Shown in pieces: positions 16,479-24,446 of a stretch of DNA of 64,000 nt. Made by a program: the position numbers and the translations under genes. Position 1 is the stretch's first letter; the number at the start of each line of letters is the position of its first letter. The notes under the pieces are model-generated. The model saw only the letters and a list, made by a program, of their open reading frames with translations. It had not been told where the DNA came from and did no database searches. Source of the stretch: Variovorax sp. 54. GTDB taxonomy: Bacteria > Pseudomonadota > Gammaproteobacteria > Burkholderiales > Burkholderiaceae_C. The DNA is taken from NCBI RefSeq assembly GCF_002754375.1, contig NZ_PEFF01000001.1, positions 1,364,001-1,428,000 on the forward strand, given 5' to 3'.

Positions 16479-17942
16479 ATGCCATTGAAGCTCCAAGACC
16501 CGACCCTGCTGCGCGAGCAGGCCTGCATCGCCGGCGCCTGGGTGAATGCCGACAACGGCACCACCGTCGCCGTCACCAACCCCGCCACCGGCGAGCACAT
16601 CGGCACCGTGCCGATGTGCGGCACCGAAGAAACCGTTCGCGCCATCGCCGCCGCCGAAAAGGCCCAGAAGGCCTGGGCCAAGGTTCCCGCCAAGGAACGC
16701 TCGGCCATCCTGCGCAAGCTCAACGACCTGATGCTCGCGAACGTGGACGACCTTGCGCTGATCATGACCACCGAGCAGGGCAAGCCCCTGGCCGAAAGCC
16801 GCGGCGAGATCGCCTACGCGGCCTCGTTCATCGAGTGGTTCGCCGAAGAAGCGCGCCGCGTGTACGGCGACACCATTCCCGCGCCGCAAGCCGACCGCCG
16901 CATCCTCGCGCTGAAGCAGCCCGTGGGCGTCACCGCCGCCATCACGCCCTGGAACTTCCCCACCGCCATGCTCACGCGCAAGGCCGGCCCCGCGCTCGCG
17001 GCCGGTTGCGCGATGGTGGTGAAGCCGGCCACGCAGACGCCGTTCTCGGCGCTGGCCTTTGCCGTGCTCGCCGAACGCGCGGGCGTGCCCAAGGGGTTGC
17101 TGTCGGTGCTCACCGGCTCGGCCAGCCAGATCGGCGGCGAGATGACGCGCAGCCCCATCGTGCGCAAGCTCACCTTCACCGGCTCAACCGAGGTGGGCCG
17201 CACGCTCATGAAGCAGTCGGCCGACACCATCAAGAAGCTGTCGCTCGAACTCGGCGGCAACGCGCCCTTCATCGTGTTCGACGATGCCGATGTCGATGCG
17301 GCCGTCGAAGGTGCGATGGTCTCCAAGTACCGCAACACCGGCCAGACCTGCGTGTGCGCCAACCGCTTGTACGTGCAGCGCGGCGTGCTCGAGGCCTTCA
17401 CGCAGAAGCTCGTGGCCAAGGTCAACGCGCTGAAGGTCGGCAACGGCACCGAGGCCGGCGTGAACCAGGGTCCGCTGATCGACGCCAAGGCGGTCGAGAA
17501 GATCGAGGAGCACGTGGCCGATGCCGTCGCCAAGGGCGGCACCGTGCTCGCAGGCGGCAAGCGCCATGCGCTGGGCGGCCTGTTCTACGAGCCGACCGTG
17601 ATCGGCGGCGCCACGCCCGACATGCTGTTCGCGCGCGAGGAAACCTTCGGCCCGCTGGCGCCGATCTTCGCGTTCGACACCGAGGCCGAAGCCATCGCCG
17701 CGGCCAACGACACTGAGTTCGGCCTGGCCGCGTACTTCTACAGCCGCGACATCGGCCGCATCATGCGCGTGGCCGAGGCGCTCGAATCGGGCATCGTGGG
17801 CGTGAACACCGGGTTGGTGTCCACGGCCGAAGCGCCGTTCGGCGGCGTCAAGCAATCGGGGCTGGGGCGCGAGGGCTCGAAGTACGGGCTCGACGACTTC
17901 CTCGAGATCAAGTACGTCTGCCTTGCGGGGCTGGATACATAG
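16479..17942 (+). CDS. gabD: NAD(P)-dependent succinate/glutarate semialdehyde dehydrogenase
   Basis: A 487-residue aldehyde dehydrogenase of GabD length. Catalytic features are intact: WNFPTAMLTRKAGPALAAGC for the cofactor cleft, LELGGNAPFIVF with the general-base Glu, and NTGQTC with nucleophile C291 (a second Cys follows at 293, as in GabD enzymes with a possible redox disulfide). It oxidises succinate semialdehyde to succinate, or glutarate semialdehyde to glutarate. Its stop codon lies inside a perfect palindrome. Confidence 0.93.
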   Translation: MPLKLQDPTLLREQACIAGAWVNADNGTTVAVTNPATGEHIGTVPMCGTEETVRAIAAAEKAQKAWAKVPAKERSAILRKLNDLMLANVDDLALIMTTEQGKPLAESRGEIAYAASFIEWFAEEARRVYGDTIPAPQADRRILALKQPVGVTAAITPWNFPTAMLTRKAGPALAAGCAMVVKPATQTPFSALAFAVLAERAGVPKGLLSVLTGSASQIGGEMTRSPIVRKLTFTGSTEVGRTLMKQSADTIKKLSLELGGNAPFIVFDDADVDAAVEGAMVSKYRNTGQTCVCANRLYVQRGVLEAFTQKLVAKVNALKVGNGTEAGVNQGPLIDAKAVEKIEEHVADAVAKGGTVLAGGKRHALGGLFYEPTVIGGATPDMLFAREETFGPLAPIFAFDTEAEAIAAANDTEFGLAAYFYSRDIGRIMRVAEALESGIVGVNTGLVSTAEAPFGGVKQSGLGREGSKYGLDDFLEIKYVCLAGLDT

Positions 17943-17964
17943 GCTGCGAAAATTCGCAGCCTAT
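17939..17964. promoter_or_regulatory. Perfect 12-bp-arm palindrome spanning gabD stop and GFA gene start
   Basis: ATAGGCTGCGAA (17939-17950) and TTCGCAGCCTAT (17953-17964) are exact reverse complements separated by AA. The hairpin covers the whole 20-base gap, includes the gabD TAG and buries the first two bases of the next ATG. No T-run follows. It could block or couple translation, or mark a transcript end. Confidence 0.7.
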
Positions 17965-18343
17965 GAGAACGTACCAAGGGTCTTGCCACTGCGGTGCATG
18001 CCGCTTCGAGGTCGATACCGACCTCGACCATGTCCGCAGTTGCAACTGCTCCGTGTGCCGGCGCCGGGGCGCGCTGATTCACCGAGTGCCCGAATCGGCG
18101 CTTCGCATGCTCACTCCGCTGGAAGACCTGACGATCTATCAGTGGCACTCACGCACCGCGCGAGACTACTTTTGCCCCACCTGCGGAATCATGCCGTTCC
18201 GAATCCCCAGCGCGCCCACCGCGCAAGAGACAGCCGAAGGCAAGCTGCCGTTCACGGGATGGGCCATCAATGCGCGCTGTCTTGAAGACGTCGATCTGGC
18301 CAGCGTGCCGGTCCGGCTCGTGAACGGCGCCGATCTGTCCTGA
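17963..18343 (+). CDS. GFA-fold zinc protein (glutathione-dependent formaldehyde-activating enzyme-like)
   Basis: A 126-residue protein with the GFA zinc pattern: C-H-C-G-x-C (GSCHCGACRF), C-x-C-x2-C (CNCSVC) and a late C-P-T-C-G. The family was named for the Gfa protein, but most members have no proven activity. The start is set by the family opening and has no clear Shine-Dalgarno, because the upstream bases are taken by the palindrome. It may be the last gene of the pxp/gab operon or a separately controlled one. Confidence 0.88.
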   Translation: MRTYQGSCHCGACRFEVDTDLDHVRSCNCSVCRRRGALIHRVPESALRMLTPLEDLTIYQWHSRTARDYFCPTCGIMPFRIPSAPTAQETAEGKLPFTGWAINARCLEDVDLASVPVRLVNGADLS

Positions 18344-18362
18344 GCGCCAAGGGCGGTGGCGT

Positions 18363-19367
18363 TCAACTCACCAGCCAGTGCACGCTGAACAGCCGCTCGG
18401 GATCGGTCCATACCGCCCCGACGCGGAAGCCCGCGCGCACCGCGAGCCCCTGCAGGCCTTCGACGGTGAACTTGTGCGAGTACTCGGTGTGGATGGTCTC
18501 GCCTTCCTCGAACGAGAAGCGCTCCCCGCGCATCTGCACGCTCTGCGCGCGCCGGCTCACGAGGTGCATCTCGATGCGGCGCATCGGCGCGTTGTAGAAG
18601 GCCGCGTGCGAGAAGCCGTCGAGGTCGAAGTCGGCCGACAGCTCCGCGTTCGCGCGCCGCAGCAGGTTGAGGTTGAACGCCGCCGTCACGCCCTGCGCAT
18701 CGTTGTAGGCCGCGTGCAGCCGGTCGGGGTCTTTCACCAGGTCGACGCCGATCAGCAGGCCGCCGCCGCGCAGCATGCGCGCCGCGAGCTGCAGGAACGC
18801 CAGCGCCTCGTCGGGCTCGAAGTTGCCGATGGTCGAGCCCGGAAAGAAGCCCACGCGACGGCCCGCCCCGGCCATCGGCGCGGGCAGCACGAGCGGCATG
18901 GTGTAGTCGGCCGCGATGGGCTGTACGGCCAGCGCCGGGTAGTCGGCCTTGAGGCGCGCCGCCGCAGCTTCGAGGTGCTCGCCCGAGATGTCGATCGGCA
19001 GGTAGCGCTTGGGTGAGTCGAGCGCGTCGAGCAGCAGCCGCACCTTGGTGAGCGAGCCGGCGCCGAACTCGACGATCTCGGCGTTCGGCCCGACCTGCGC
19101 GGCGATCTCGCCGGCGCAGGCGCCGAGAATGCCCAGCTCGGTGCGCGTGGGGTAGTACTCGGGCAGCTCGCAGATGCGGTCGAACAGCTGCGAGCCGGCC
19201 ACGTCATAGAAGAACTTGGGCGAAATGTGGCGCGGCGTGCGCGCCAGGCCCGCCTGCATGGCGCGGCCGAACTCGGACCACGGGGCGGTGTCGGGCGGGG
19301 TCGCTTCTTCCTCGCGTTGCAGATGGCTGGCGAGGGCGAACGAAGAAGAGGTGGTCGGGTTGCGCAT
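18363..19367 (-). CDS. egtD: L-histidine N-alpha-methyltransferase (ergothioneine synthesis)
   Basis: A 334-residue SAM-dependent enzyme that trimethylates histidine to hercynine. EgtD marks: KFFYDVAGSQLFDRICELPEYYPTRTE, the SAM loop EFGAGSLTKVR, FFPGSTIGNFEP and the C-terminal FSVHWL. ATG 19367 is chosen because GGAG lies nine bases before it on the coding strand; an ATG at 19382 would add five residues. It follows egtB by a short gap, forming a two-gene unit. Confidence 0.94.
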   Translation of the reverse strand: MRNPTTSSSFALASHLQREEEATPPDTAPWSEFGRAMQAGLARTPRHISPKFFYDVAGSQLFDRICELPEYYPTRTELGILGACAGEIAAQVGPNAEIVEFGAGSLTKVRLLLDALDSPKRYLPIDISGEHLEAAAARLKADYPALAVQPIAADYTMPLVLPAPMAGAGRRVGFFPGSTIGNFEPDEALAFLQLAARMLRGGGLLIGVDLVKDPDRLHAAYNDAQGVTAAFNLNLLRRANAELSADFDLDGFSHAAFYNAPMRRIEMHLVSRRAQSVQMRGERFSFEEGETIHTEYSHKFTVEGLQGLAVRAGFRVGAVWTDPERLFSVHWLVS

Positions 19368-19391
19368 GGTGCTCGGCTCCATCGAGGTCGG

Positions 19392-20657
19392 TCAAAGGTC
19401 TTTCGCGAGCCGCAGCCCCGAGAACTGCCAGCGTGCCGCCGGCGGAAAGAAATTGCGGTAGCTCGGCCGCGTATGGCCGGCCGGCGTGGCCACGCTGCCG
19501 CCGCGCAGCACCAGCTGCCCCACCATGAACTTGCCGTTGTATTCGGCCGCGATGCCGGGCAGCGGACGAAAGCCGGGGTACGGGTCGTACGACGAACGCG
19601 TCCATTGCCAGACGTGGCCGCTCATCTGCGCGATGCCGGGCGCGTCGAAGGCGGCTTCCCATTCGAACTCGGTCGGCAGCCGCGCGCCGGCCCATTCGGC
19701 GTAGGCGGCGGCTTCGTAGAAGCTCAGCTGTGCCACAGGCGCATCGGCCTCCATCGGCCGCACGCCGTGCAGGCCGAACACCTGCCAGCCGGCGGGCGCC
19801 GCATGGCCGCCGCCTGCGCCTAGGGTGGCGATGCGCGGGTCGTCGGCTTCGAGCCAGTAGGCCGGATGGCGCCAGCCCTGGGCCTGCACCGTGGCCCAGC
19901 CGTCGGAGAGCCACAGCTCGGGCCGCCGGTAGCCGCCGTCGGCAATGAACTGCGCGTAGTCGCCGCAGTTCACCAGCCGGTCGGCGATGGCGTAGGGGCG
20001 CAGCAAGGCGGCGTGGCGCGGCGTCTCGTTGTCGAAGCAGAAGCCGTCGCCCGTATGACCGACCTCGACCGTGCCGCCCGGCTGCGCCAGCCAGCGCACC
20101 TCGGCCGGCACGGCGGCCAGCCGCAGCGCGGGGCCGCTTGCGGGCTTGCAGGCCGGCAGCAGCGGGTTGCACGACAGCGCATGCAGGATGTCGGTGAGCA
20201 GCAGCTCCTGGTGCTGCTGCTCGTGGTTCAGGCCGAGCGCAATGATGGGCTCGATGGCCGCCCAGTCGAGCGCCTGCGGCGCCGCGAGCAGCGCGAGCAC
20301 CGCTTCGTCGACGTGGCGGCGGTAGGCGTGCACTTCATCCAGCGACGGCCGCGTGAGCAAGCCGCGCTGCGGCCGCGGGTGGCGCGGCCCGAGCGCCTCG
20401 TAGTAGGAGTTGAAAAGGTAATGAAAGCGCGCATCGAACGGCCGGTAGTCCGCCGCATGCGGCTGCAGCAGCACCGTCTCGAAGAACCACGTCGTGTGCG
20501 CCAGGTGCCACTTGGTCGGGCTGGCGTCGGGCATCGACTGGATGCACTGGTCCTCGGCGGACAGCGGCGCGGCGAGCGCCAGGCTGGCGGCGCGCACCGT
20601 GCGGAATCGCTCGCGCAAGGCGTTCGCCACGGGGGCGATCGGCCGGGAAAACGTCAT
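19392..20657 (-). CDS. egtB: Ergothioneine biosynthesis protein EgtB, hercynine sulfoxide synthase
   Basis: A 421-residue non-haem iron enzyme joining hercynine, a thiol donor and oxygen into a sulfoxide. The N-terminal DinB-like four-helix domain carries candidate ligands in WHLAHTTWF (H51/H54) and H145-x3-H149 (NHEQQHQE). The C-terminal formylglycine-enzyme-like domain runs from about residue 185 (GGTVEVGHTG) to the end (WQFSGLRLAKDL). Whether it uses cysteine or gamma-glutamylcysteine cannot be read here; no egtA or egtC is present beside it. Confidence 0.94.
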   Translation of the reverse strand: MTFSRPIAPVANALRERFRTVRAASLALAAPLSAEDQCIQSMPDASPTKWHLAHTTWFFETVLLQPHAADYRPFDARFHYLFNSYYEALGPRHPRPQRGLLTRPSLDEVHAYRRHVDEAVLALLAAPQALDWAAIEPIIALGLNHEQQHQELLLTDILHALSCNPLLPACKPASGPALRLAAVPAEVRWLAQPGGTVEVGHTGDGFCFDNETPRHAALLRPYAIADRLVNCGDYAQFIADGGYRRPELWLSDGWATVQAQGWRHPAYWLEADDPRIATLGAGGGHAAPAGWQVFGLHGVRPMEADAPVAQLSFYEAAAYAEWAGARLPTEFEWEAAFDAPGIAQMSGHVWQWTRSSYDPYPGFRPLPGIAAEYNGKFMVGQLVLRGGSVATPAGHTRPSYRNFFPPAARWQFSGLRLAKDL

Positions 20658-20956
20658 GGTGTCTCCAGTTCGAAGGTGTGAATGAATCCGCCGTGTCCGA
20701 GCAGCCCGCGCAGGCGTGTGCCATCAAGGCGCAAAGCGCAGTCGCAGCTTGGGCTGCGGCGAGCATTTGCAACGCCGAGGGCGCGCGTCTGCGTGGGATG
20801 AGCGGGCATGGCGGGTTCGTTCATACCTTCTCAGATCAGCCAGAAGTTTTAGCCCATCCTGATGACAGGGCCTCGTAGGACAAGACGCCGCCGCCGCGCC
20901 GCCGCAGGAGCCCGTCCTGCGCGCAAGCGGCCCCGGAACGCCTCGGGCCGCTGCGT
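20658..20956. other. Intergenic region between divergent egtB and ndh-like gene
   Basis: About 300 bases between two starts facing apart. Short open frames occur in it but none has a ribosome site or recognisable product. Promoters for both genes must lie here; I could not assign -35/-10 boxes or an operator with confidence. Confidence 0.5.
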
Positions 20957-22315
20957 ATGATTCGGACGATGCAAACCCCCTCTCCTTCGGCCAGGCCCCA
21001 CGTTGTCATCATCGGCTGCGGTTTCGGCGGACTCGAGGCAGCGCGCAAGCTGCAGCGGGCCGACGTCGATGTGACGGTGATCGACAAGACCAACCACCAC
21101 CTGTTCCAGCCCCTGCTCTACCAGGTGGCGACCGCAGGGCTCGCGGCGCCGTCGATCGCGGCGCCGGTGCGCGCCCTGTTCCGCAAGCAGGCCAACGTGA
21201 CCACGCTGCTGGCTGAAGTGACGGGCATCGACCCGGCCGCGCACAGCATCCAGCTGGCCGACGGCAGCCACGTGGCCTACGACCACCTGATCGTCGCGGC
21301 CGGCGCCACGCACAGCTATTTCGGGCACGACGAGTGGGCGCCCGCCGCGCCGGGCCTGAAGACGCTGGCCGACGCCTTCGAGATCCGCCGCCGCGTGCTG
21401 ATGTCCTTCGAGACGGCCGAGACCACCACCGACCCCGAGCGCCGCCGCGCGCTGCTCACCTTCGTGGTGATCGGCGCCGGCCCGACCGGCGTCGAGATGG
21501 CCGGCACGCTGGCCGAGATCGCCAAGCACACGCTCGCGGGCGAGTTCCGCCGCATCGACCCCGGCAGCGCGCAGGTGCTGCTGGTCGAGGGCGGTCCGCG
21601 CGTGCTGCAGGCCATGCCCGAAAGCCTGAGCCAGAAGGCGCTCGAACAACTGGAACGACTCGGCGTCGAGGTGCGGCTGAACGCGCGCGTCACCGCCATC
21701 GACAACACCGGCCTCGAAGTGCAGACCGGTGGCGGCCCCGACGGCGCGCCGCTGCAGAGCTACCGCATTCCCAGCAGCTGCGTGGTGTGGGCGGCCGGTG
21801 TCGCGGCCTCGCCGCTGGGCCGGCTGCTCGGCAATGCCACGGGCGTCGAGTGCGACCGTGCGGGCCGCATCAAGGTCGAGCCCGACCTGAGCCTGGCGGG
21901 CCATCCCGAGATCAGCGTGGTGGGCGACCTGGCCGCCGCCATGAGCCACGCGCCCGGCAAGCCGCCCAAGCCGGTGCCCGGCGTGTCGCCCGGCGCCAAG
22001 CAGGCCGGCCGCGCGGCGGCGGCGAACATCCTGCGCCGCCTGGCGGGCCAGCCGACGGTGCCGTTCCGCTACGCCGACTACGGCAACCTGGCCACCATCG
22101 GGCGCAACTCGGCGGTGGTCGACCTGGGCACGCCCTTCGGGCCGCTGCGCTTCAGCGGCCGGCCCGCATGGCTGTTCTGGCTGTTCGCGCACGCGTACTT
22201 CCTGATCGGCTTTCGCAACCGCGTGGTCGTGATGTGGGACTGGGCCAGCGCCTACTGGAGCTTCCAGCGCAACGCGCGCGTGGTGGCCGACGTGCAGGGC
22301 CGCAGCGAGTCGTAA
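20957..22315 (+). CDS. NADH dehydrogenase type II-like FAD/NAD(P) oxidoreductase
   Basis: A 452-residue flavoprotein. The FAD-binding GxGxxG is at VVIIGCGFGGLEAARKL near the N-terminus. The NADH-binding Rossmann motif is VVIGAGPTGVEMAGTLAEIA near residue 170. The PGVSPGAKQAGRAAAANI region and an amphipathic C-terminus (PAWLFWLFAHAYFLIGF) match Ndh-2, a monotopic enzyme passing NADH electrons to quinone without pumping protons. ATG 20969 (MQTPSPSA) is an alternative start. It is divergent from egtB. Confidence 0.9.
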   Translation: MIRTMQTPSPSARPHVVIIGCGFGGLEAARKLQRADVDVTVIDKTNHHLFQPLLYQVATAGLAAPSIAAPVRALFRKQANVTTLLAEVTGIDPAAHSIQLADGSHVAYDHLIVAAGATHSYFGHDEWAPAAPGLKTLADAFEIRRRVLMSFETAETTTDPERRRALLTFVVIGAGPTGVEMAGTLAEIAKHTLAGEFRRIDPGSAQVLLVEGGPRVLQAMPESLSQKALEQLERLGVEVRLNARVTAIDNTGLEVQTGGGPDGAPLQSYRIPSSCVVWAAGVAASPLGRLLGNATGVECDRAGRIKVEPDLSLAGHPEISVVGDLAAAMSHAPGKPPKPVPGVSPGAKQAGRAAAANILRRLAGQPTVPFRYADYGNLATIGRNSAVVDLGTPFGPLRFSGRPAWLFWLFAHAYFLIGFRNRVVVMWDWASAYWSFQRNARVVADVQGRSES

Positions 22316-22337
22316 ATAGGCACCCTCACGCCGCGCG

Positions 22338-22589
22338 ATGACCTTGCTCTGGTGGGTGGTCTTTCATGCGCTTGATGCGCTGTTCTGGCTCTGGATCCTG
22401 CGCTGGGGCGGCGCGGCCTGGCTCGAGGGCACTTTTCTCTCGGGCTTTCTCGTGAACATCTTCGCGCCGCGCTGGGGCGCCGAGGGCCTGCGCATGTTCG
22501 CGCTGCTGATGCTGATCGTGTGTGCCATCAGCTTCGTCTGGGGCCTGTTCATGCCTGAGGTGCGGTGCTGGTATTCGGGCCACTGCTGA
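22338..22589 (+). CDS. Small hydrophobic membrane protein, hypothetical
   Basis: An 83-residue protein (MTLLWWVVFHALDALFWLW...) with two clear membrane helices at about residues 4-22 and 52-70 and a possible third between them. Two cysteines near the end (VRCWYSGHC) are notable. It begins 22 bases after the Ndh-like gene and may share its transcript. I do not recognise a family. Confidence 0.65.
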   Translation: MTLLWWVVFHALDALFWLWILRWGGAAWLEGTFLSGFLVNIFAPRWGAEGLRMFALLMLIVCAISFVWGLFMPEVRCWYSGHC

Positions 22590-22620
22590 CCCGTTGATTC
22601 CGCAAGGCGCCGTCAGGCGC

Positions 22621-23187
22621 TCATGACAGGGGTTCGAAGCGCACGTCGCCCCACGGCTGCGAACCACCGCCACCATGGCGCGGCTGCTCCCGCCGTTCGC
22701 GCCGCCAGTCCCACGGCGGCGTGGGCGCCGTGTCGGCCCACAGGCCCAGGTGTTGCGCGCGCGCCGTGGCCTCGAGCCGGAACAGGTCGCCGCCGCGCTT
22801 CTTCACGATGCCGTGGTAGTCGTACACCCAGGCCCAGCCTTCGGCCACCATGCGGCGGCCGGCGTCTTCGCCGTTGCAGCGCACGTCGGCCACGGTGCGG
22901 CCGTAGCGGTCGGTGTCGCGCTCGGTGATGACGGCCTTCTCGGCGTAGCACAGGCGGCTCAGCGCCTGGCGGCTGCGCTGGCCGTAGGGCTGCGCTTTCT
23001 CCGGCGCGTCGATGGCGGCGATGCGCACCTTGATCTGCTCATAGGCGCCAATGCGACCGCAGCGCGCGGTGAGCGTGTCGCCGTCGCTCACGCCGACGAC
23101 GAGGCAGGTGCGCGACGACGCGGCGTGGGTCAGCAGCGGGAGCGAAAGACCGAGGGACAGAAGCAGGAAGACGGGGCGAAGGCGCAT
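22621..23187 (-). CDS. Secreted thermonuclease-family (SNase) nuclease
   Basis: A 188-residue protein with a Sec signal at residues 1-23 (LLLSLGLSLPLLTHA). The staphylococcal-nuclease core is present: VSDGDTLTARC, IRVAAIDAPEKAQPYGQRS-type active-site strand with catalytic Arg and Asp, and DRYGRTVADV. Six cysteines suggest disulfides in the periplasm or outside. The frame runs on upstream, but the signal peptide fixes the start at 23187. Expected activity is calcium-dependent cleavage of DNA and RNA. Confidence 0.88.
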   Translation of the reverse strand: MRLRPVFLLLSLGLSLPLLTHAASSRTCLVVGVSDGDTLTARCGRIGAYEQIKVRIAAIDAPEKAQPYGQRSRQALSRLCYAEKAVITERDTDRYGRTVADVRCNGEDAGRRMVAEGWAWVYDYHGIVKKRGGDLFRLEATARAQHLGLWADTAPTPPWDWRRERREQPRHGGGGSQPWGDVRFEPLS

Positions 23188-23284
23188 TCGAAAAAGGAAC
23201 GAAACACGGGGCCGGGAATGGCCGACGATTCTCGGCGCGAAGTGCGCGCGCCGCCCTTCGGATGCATTTGTTTTCGTCTTCGCT

Positions 23285-24316
23285 TCAGCGCGCGGCGGGT
23301 GCGCCCGTCGACTTGCGCACCACCAGCTCCGGCCGCAGCACCACGGTGGAGGCTGACAGCGCCTGCCCGTCGATTTCGGCGAACAGCATCTCGGCCGCGC
23401 GCCAGCCGAGTTCGCGGTGCGGCAGGCGGATGGTGGTGAGCGGCGGATCGACCATGTCCACCAGCGGCATGTCGTTGTGGCCGGTGACCGAAATATCTTT
23501 CGGCACGCGCAGGCCGGCCTCGCGCAGCGCGTCGTAGGCGCCCAGTGCCACGAGGTCGTTGCAACAGACCACGGCCTGCGGCGCGGTACCGGCCGCAAGC
23601 ATCTGCTTCATCGCGACCGCGCCTGCTTCGCGGCTGTAGCTCGTGCACTCGACGATGCGGGCCGGCTTCATGCGGTGGTCGCGCAGGGCCTGCTCCACGC
23701 CCAGCAAGCGGCCCACGCCGGTCGGGATGGTCTGCGGCCCCGCAAGGTGCGCGATGCGCTTGTGGCCCAGGCCCACGAGGTGATCGACCGCGAGCTTCAT
23801 TGCCAGCCGGTCGTCGCTCACCACGGCGGGCAGGCGGCCGGTTTCGTCGGCGCGATTGACCAGCACGGACTTCATGCCGGCCTTGGCGACAAAGTCGACC
23901 AGCGGATCGTCGCGCGTGGCGGTGGCCAGGATCACGCCGTCCACGCGCTGCGCCAGCATGCGCTCGAGCACCGGCCGCGCGAGCGCCGGGTCGACCACGT
24001 TGGTGACGAACACGAAGTAGCCGCGCGCGGCGGCGCTGGCCTCGATGCCTTGCAGGATCGGCGGGAACACCGCGTTCGTGATGTCGGGCACCAGCACGCC
24101 GATGGTGTGGGTGCGGCCCGTGCGCAACGCTGAGGCCGCACGGTTGGGCCGGTAGCCCAGGCGCTGCGCGGCCTCCTCGACCACGCGCAACACCTCGTCG
24201 CTGATCAGCGAGCGCTTCTCGGGGCTGAGCGCGCGCGACACGGTCGACACGTGCACGCCGGCGGCGCGGGCGACGTCGCGGATGGTGACGGGGCTGGAAG
24301 GCGGTTGGGCGCTCAT
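23285..24316 (-). CDS. LacI-family transcriptional repressor
   Basis: A 343-residue LacI/GalR regulator. The N-terminal HTH is textbook (TIRDVARAAGVHVSTVSRAL), with the hinge LGYRPNRAASALRTGRT near residues 54-70. The effector domain is a type I periplasmic-binding fold. It is divergent from the catabolic operon starting at 24447. Two near-identical operators, one just before its own start and one before the operon, indicate repression of both. The effector is unknown, probably an aromatic intermediate. Confidence 0.93.
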   Translation of the reverse strand: MSAQPPSSPVTIRDVARAAGVHVSTVSRALSPEKRSLISDEVLRVVEEAAQRLGYRPNRAASALRTGRTHTIGVLVPDITNAVFPPILQGIEASAAARGYFVFVTNVVDPALARPVLERMLAQRVDGVILATATRDDPLVDFVAKAGMKSVLVNRADETGRLPAVVSDDRLAMKLAVDHLVGLGHKRIAHLAGPQTIPTGVGRLLGVEQALRDHRMKPARIVECTSYSREAGAVAMKQMLAAGTAPQAVVCCNDLVALGAYDALREAGLRVPKDISVTGHNDMPLVDMVDPPLTTIRLPHRELGWRAAEMLFAEIDGQALSASTVVLRPELVVRKSTGAPAAR

Positions 24317-24319
24317 TGG

Positions 24320-24333
24320 TGCAAACGATTGTT
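24320..24333. promoter_or_regulatory. LacI-type operator O1, 3 bp upstream of the repressor start
   Basis: TGCAAACGATTGTT at 24320-24333 matches the LacI/GalR pattern with central CG. It is the same as the second site in its first 12 bases. Sitting just before the repressor ATG, it would give autorepression. Confidence 0.7.
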
Positions 24334-24391
24334 GGATATCCGGCAGGCCATGGCGGGCGAATTCCCATTCTGGCACCTCGGATACCCACCA

Positions 24392-24420
24392 TTTTACTTT
24401 TCCGGAATTTGACTTACTAT
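24392..24420 (+). promoter_or_regulatory. Candidate sigma-70 promoter of the dioxygenase operon
   Basis: A TTTTAC box (24392-24397) and a TACTAT box (24415-24420) are spaced by 17 bases. Transcription would begin about 24427, inside operator O2. The region is AT-richer than its surroundings. The assignment is by eye. Confidence 0.45.
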
Positions 24421-24422
24421 CG

Positions 24423-24436
24423 TGCAAACGATTGCA
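24423..24436. promoter_or_regulatory. LacI-type operator O2 at the dioxygenase operon start
   Basis: TGCAAACGATTGCA at 24423-24436 is a nearly symmetric LacI-family operator with central CG. It ends 10 bases before the dioxygenase ATG and overlaps the predicted transcription start. It is 103 bp from O1, close to ten helical turns, so a repressor tetramer could bridge the two. Confidence 0.75.
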
Positions 24437-24446
24437 AAGACCCACC

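Noticed and set aside
20678..20878. A 66-codon frame in the egtB-ndh gap
   Set aside because: No ribosome site, no recognisable features and it lies where divergent promoters are expected.
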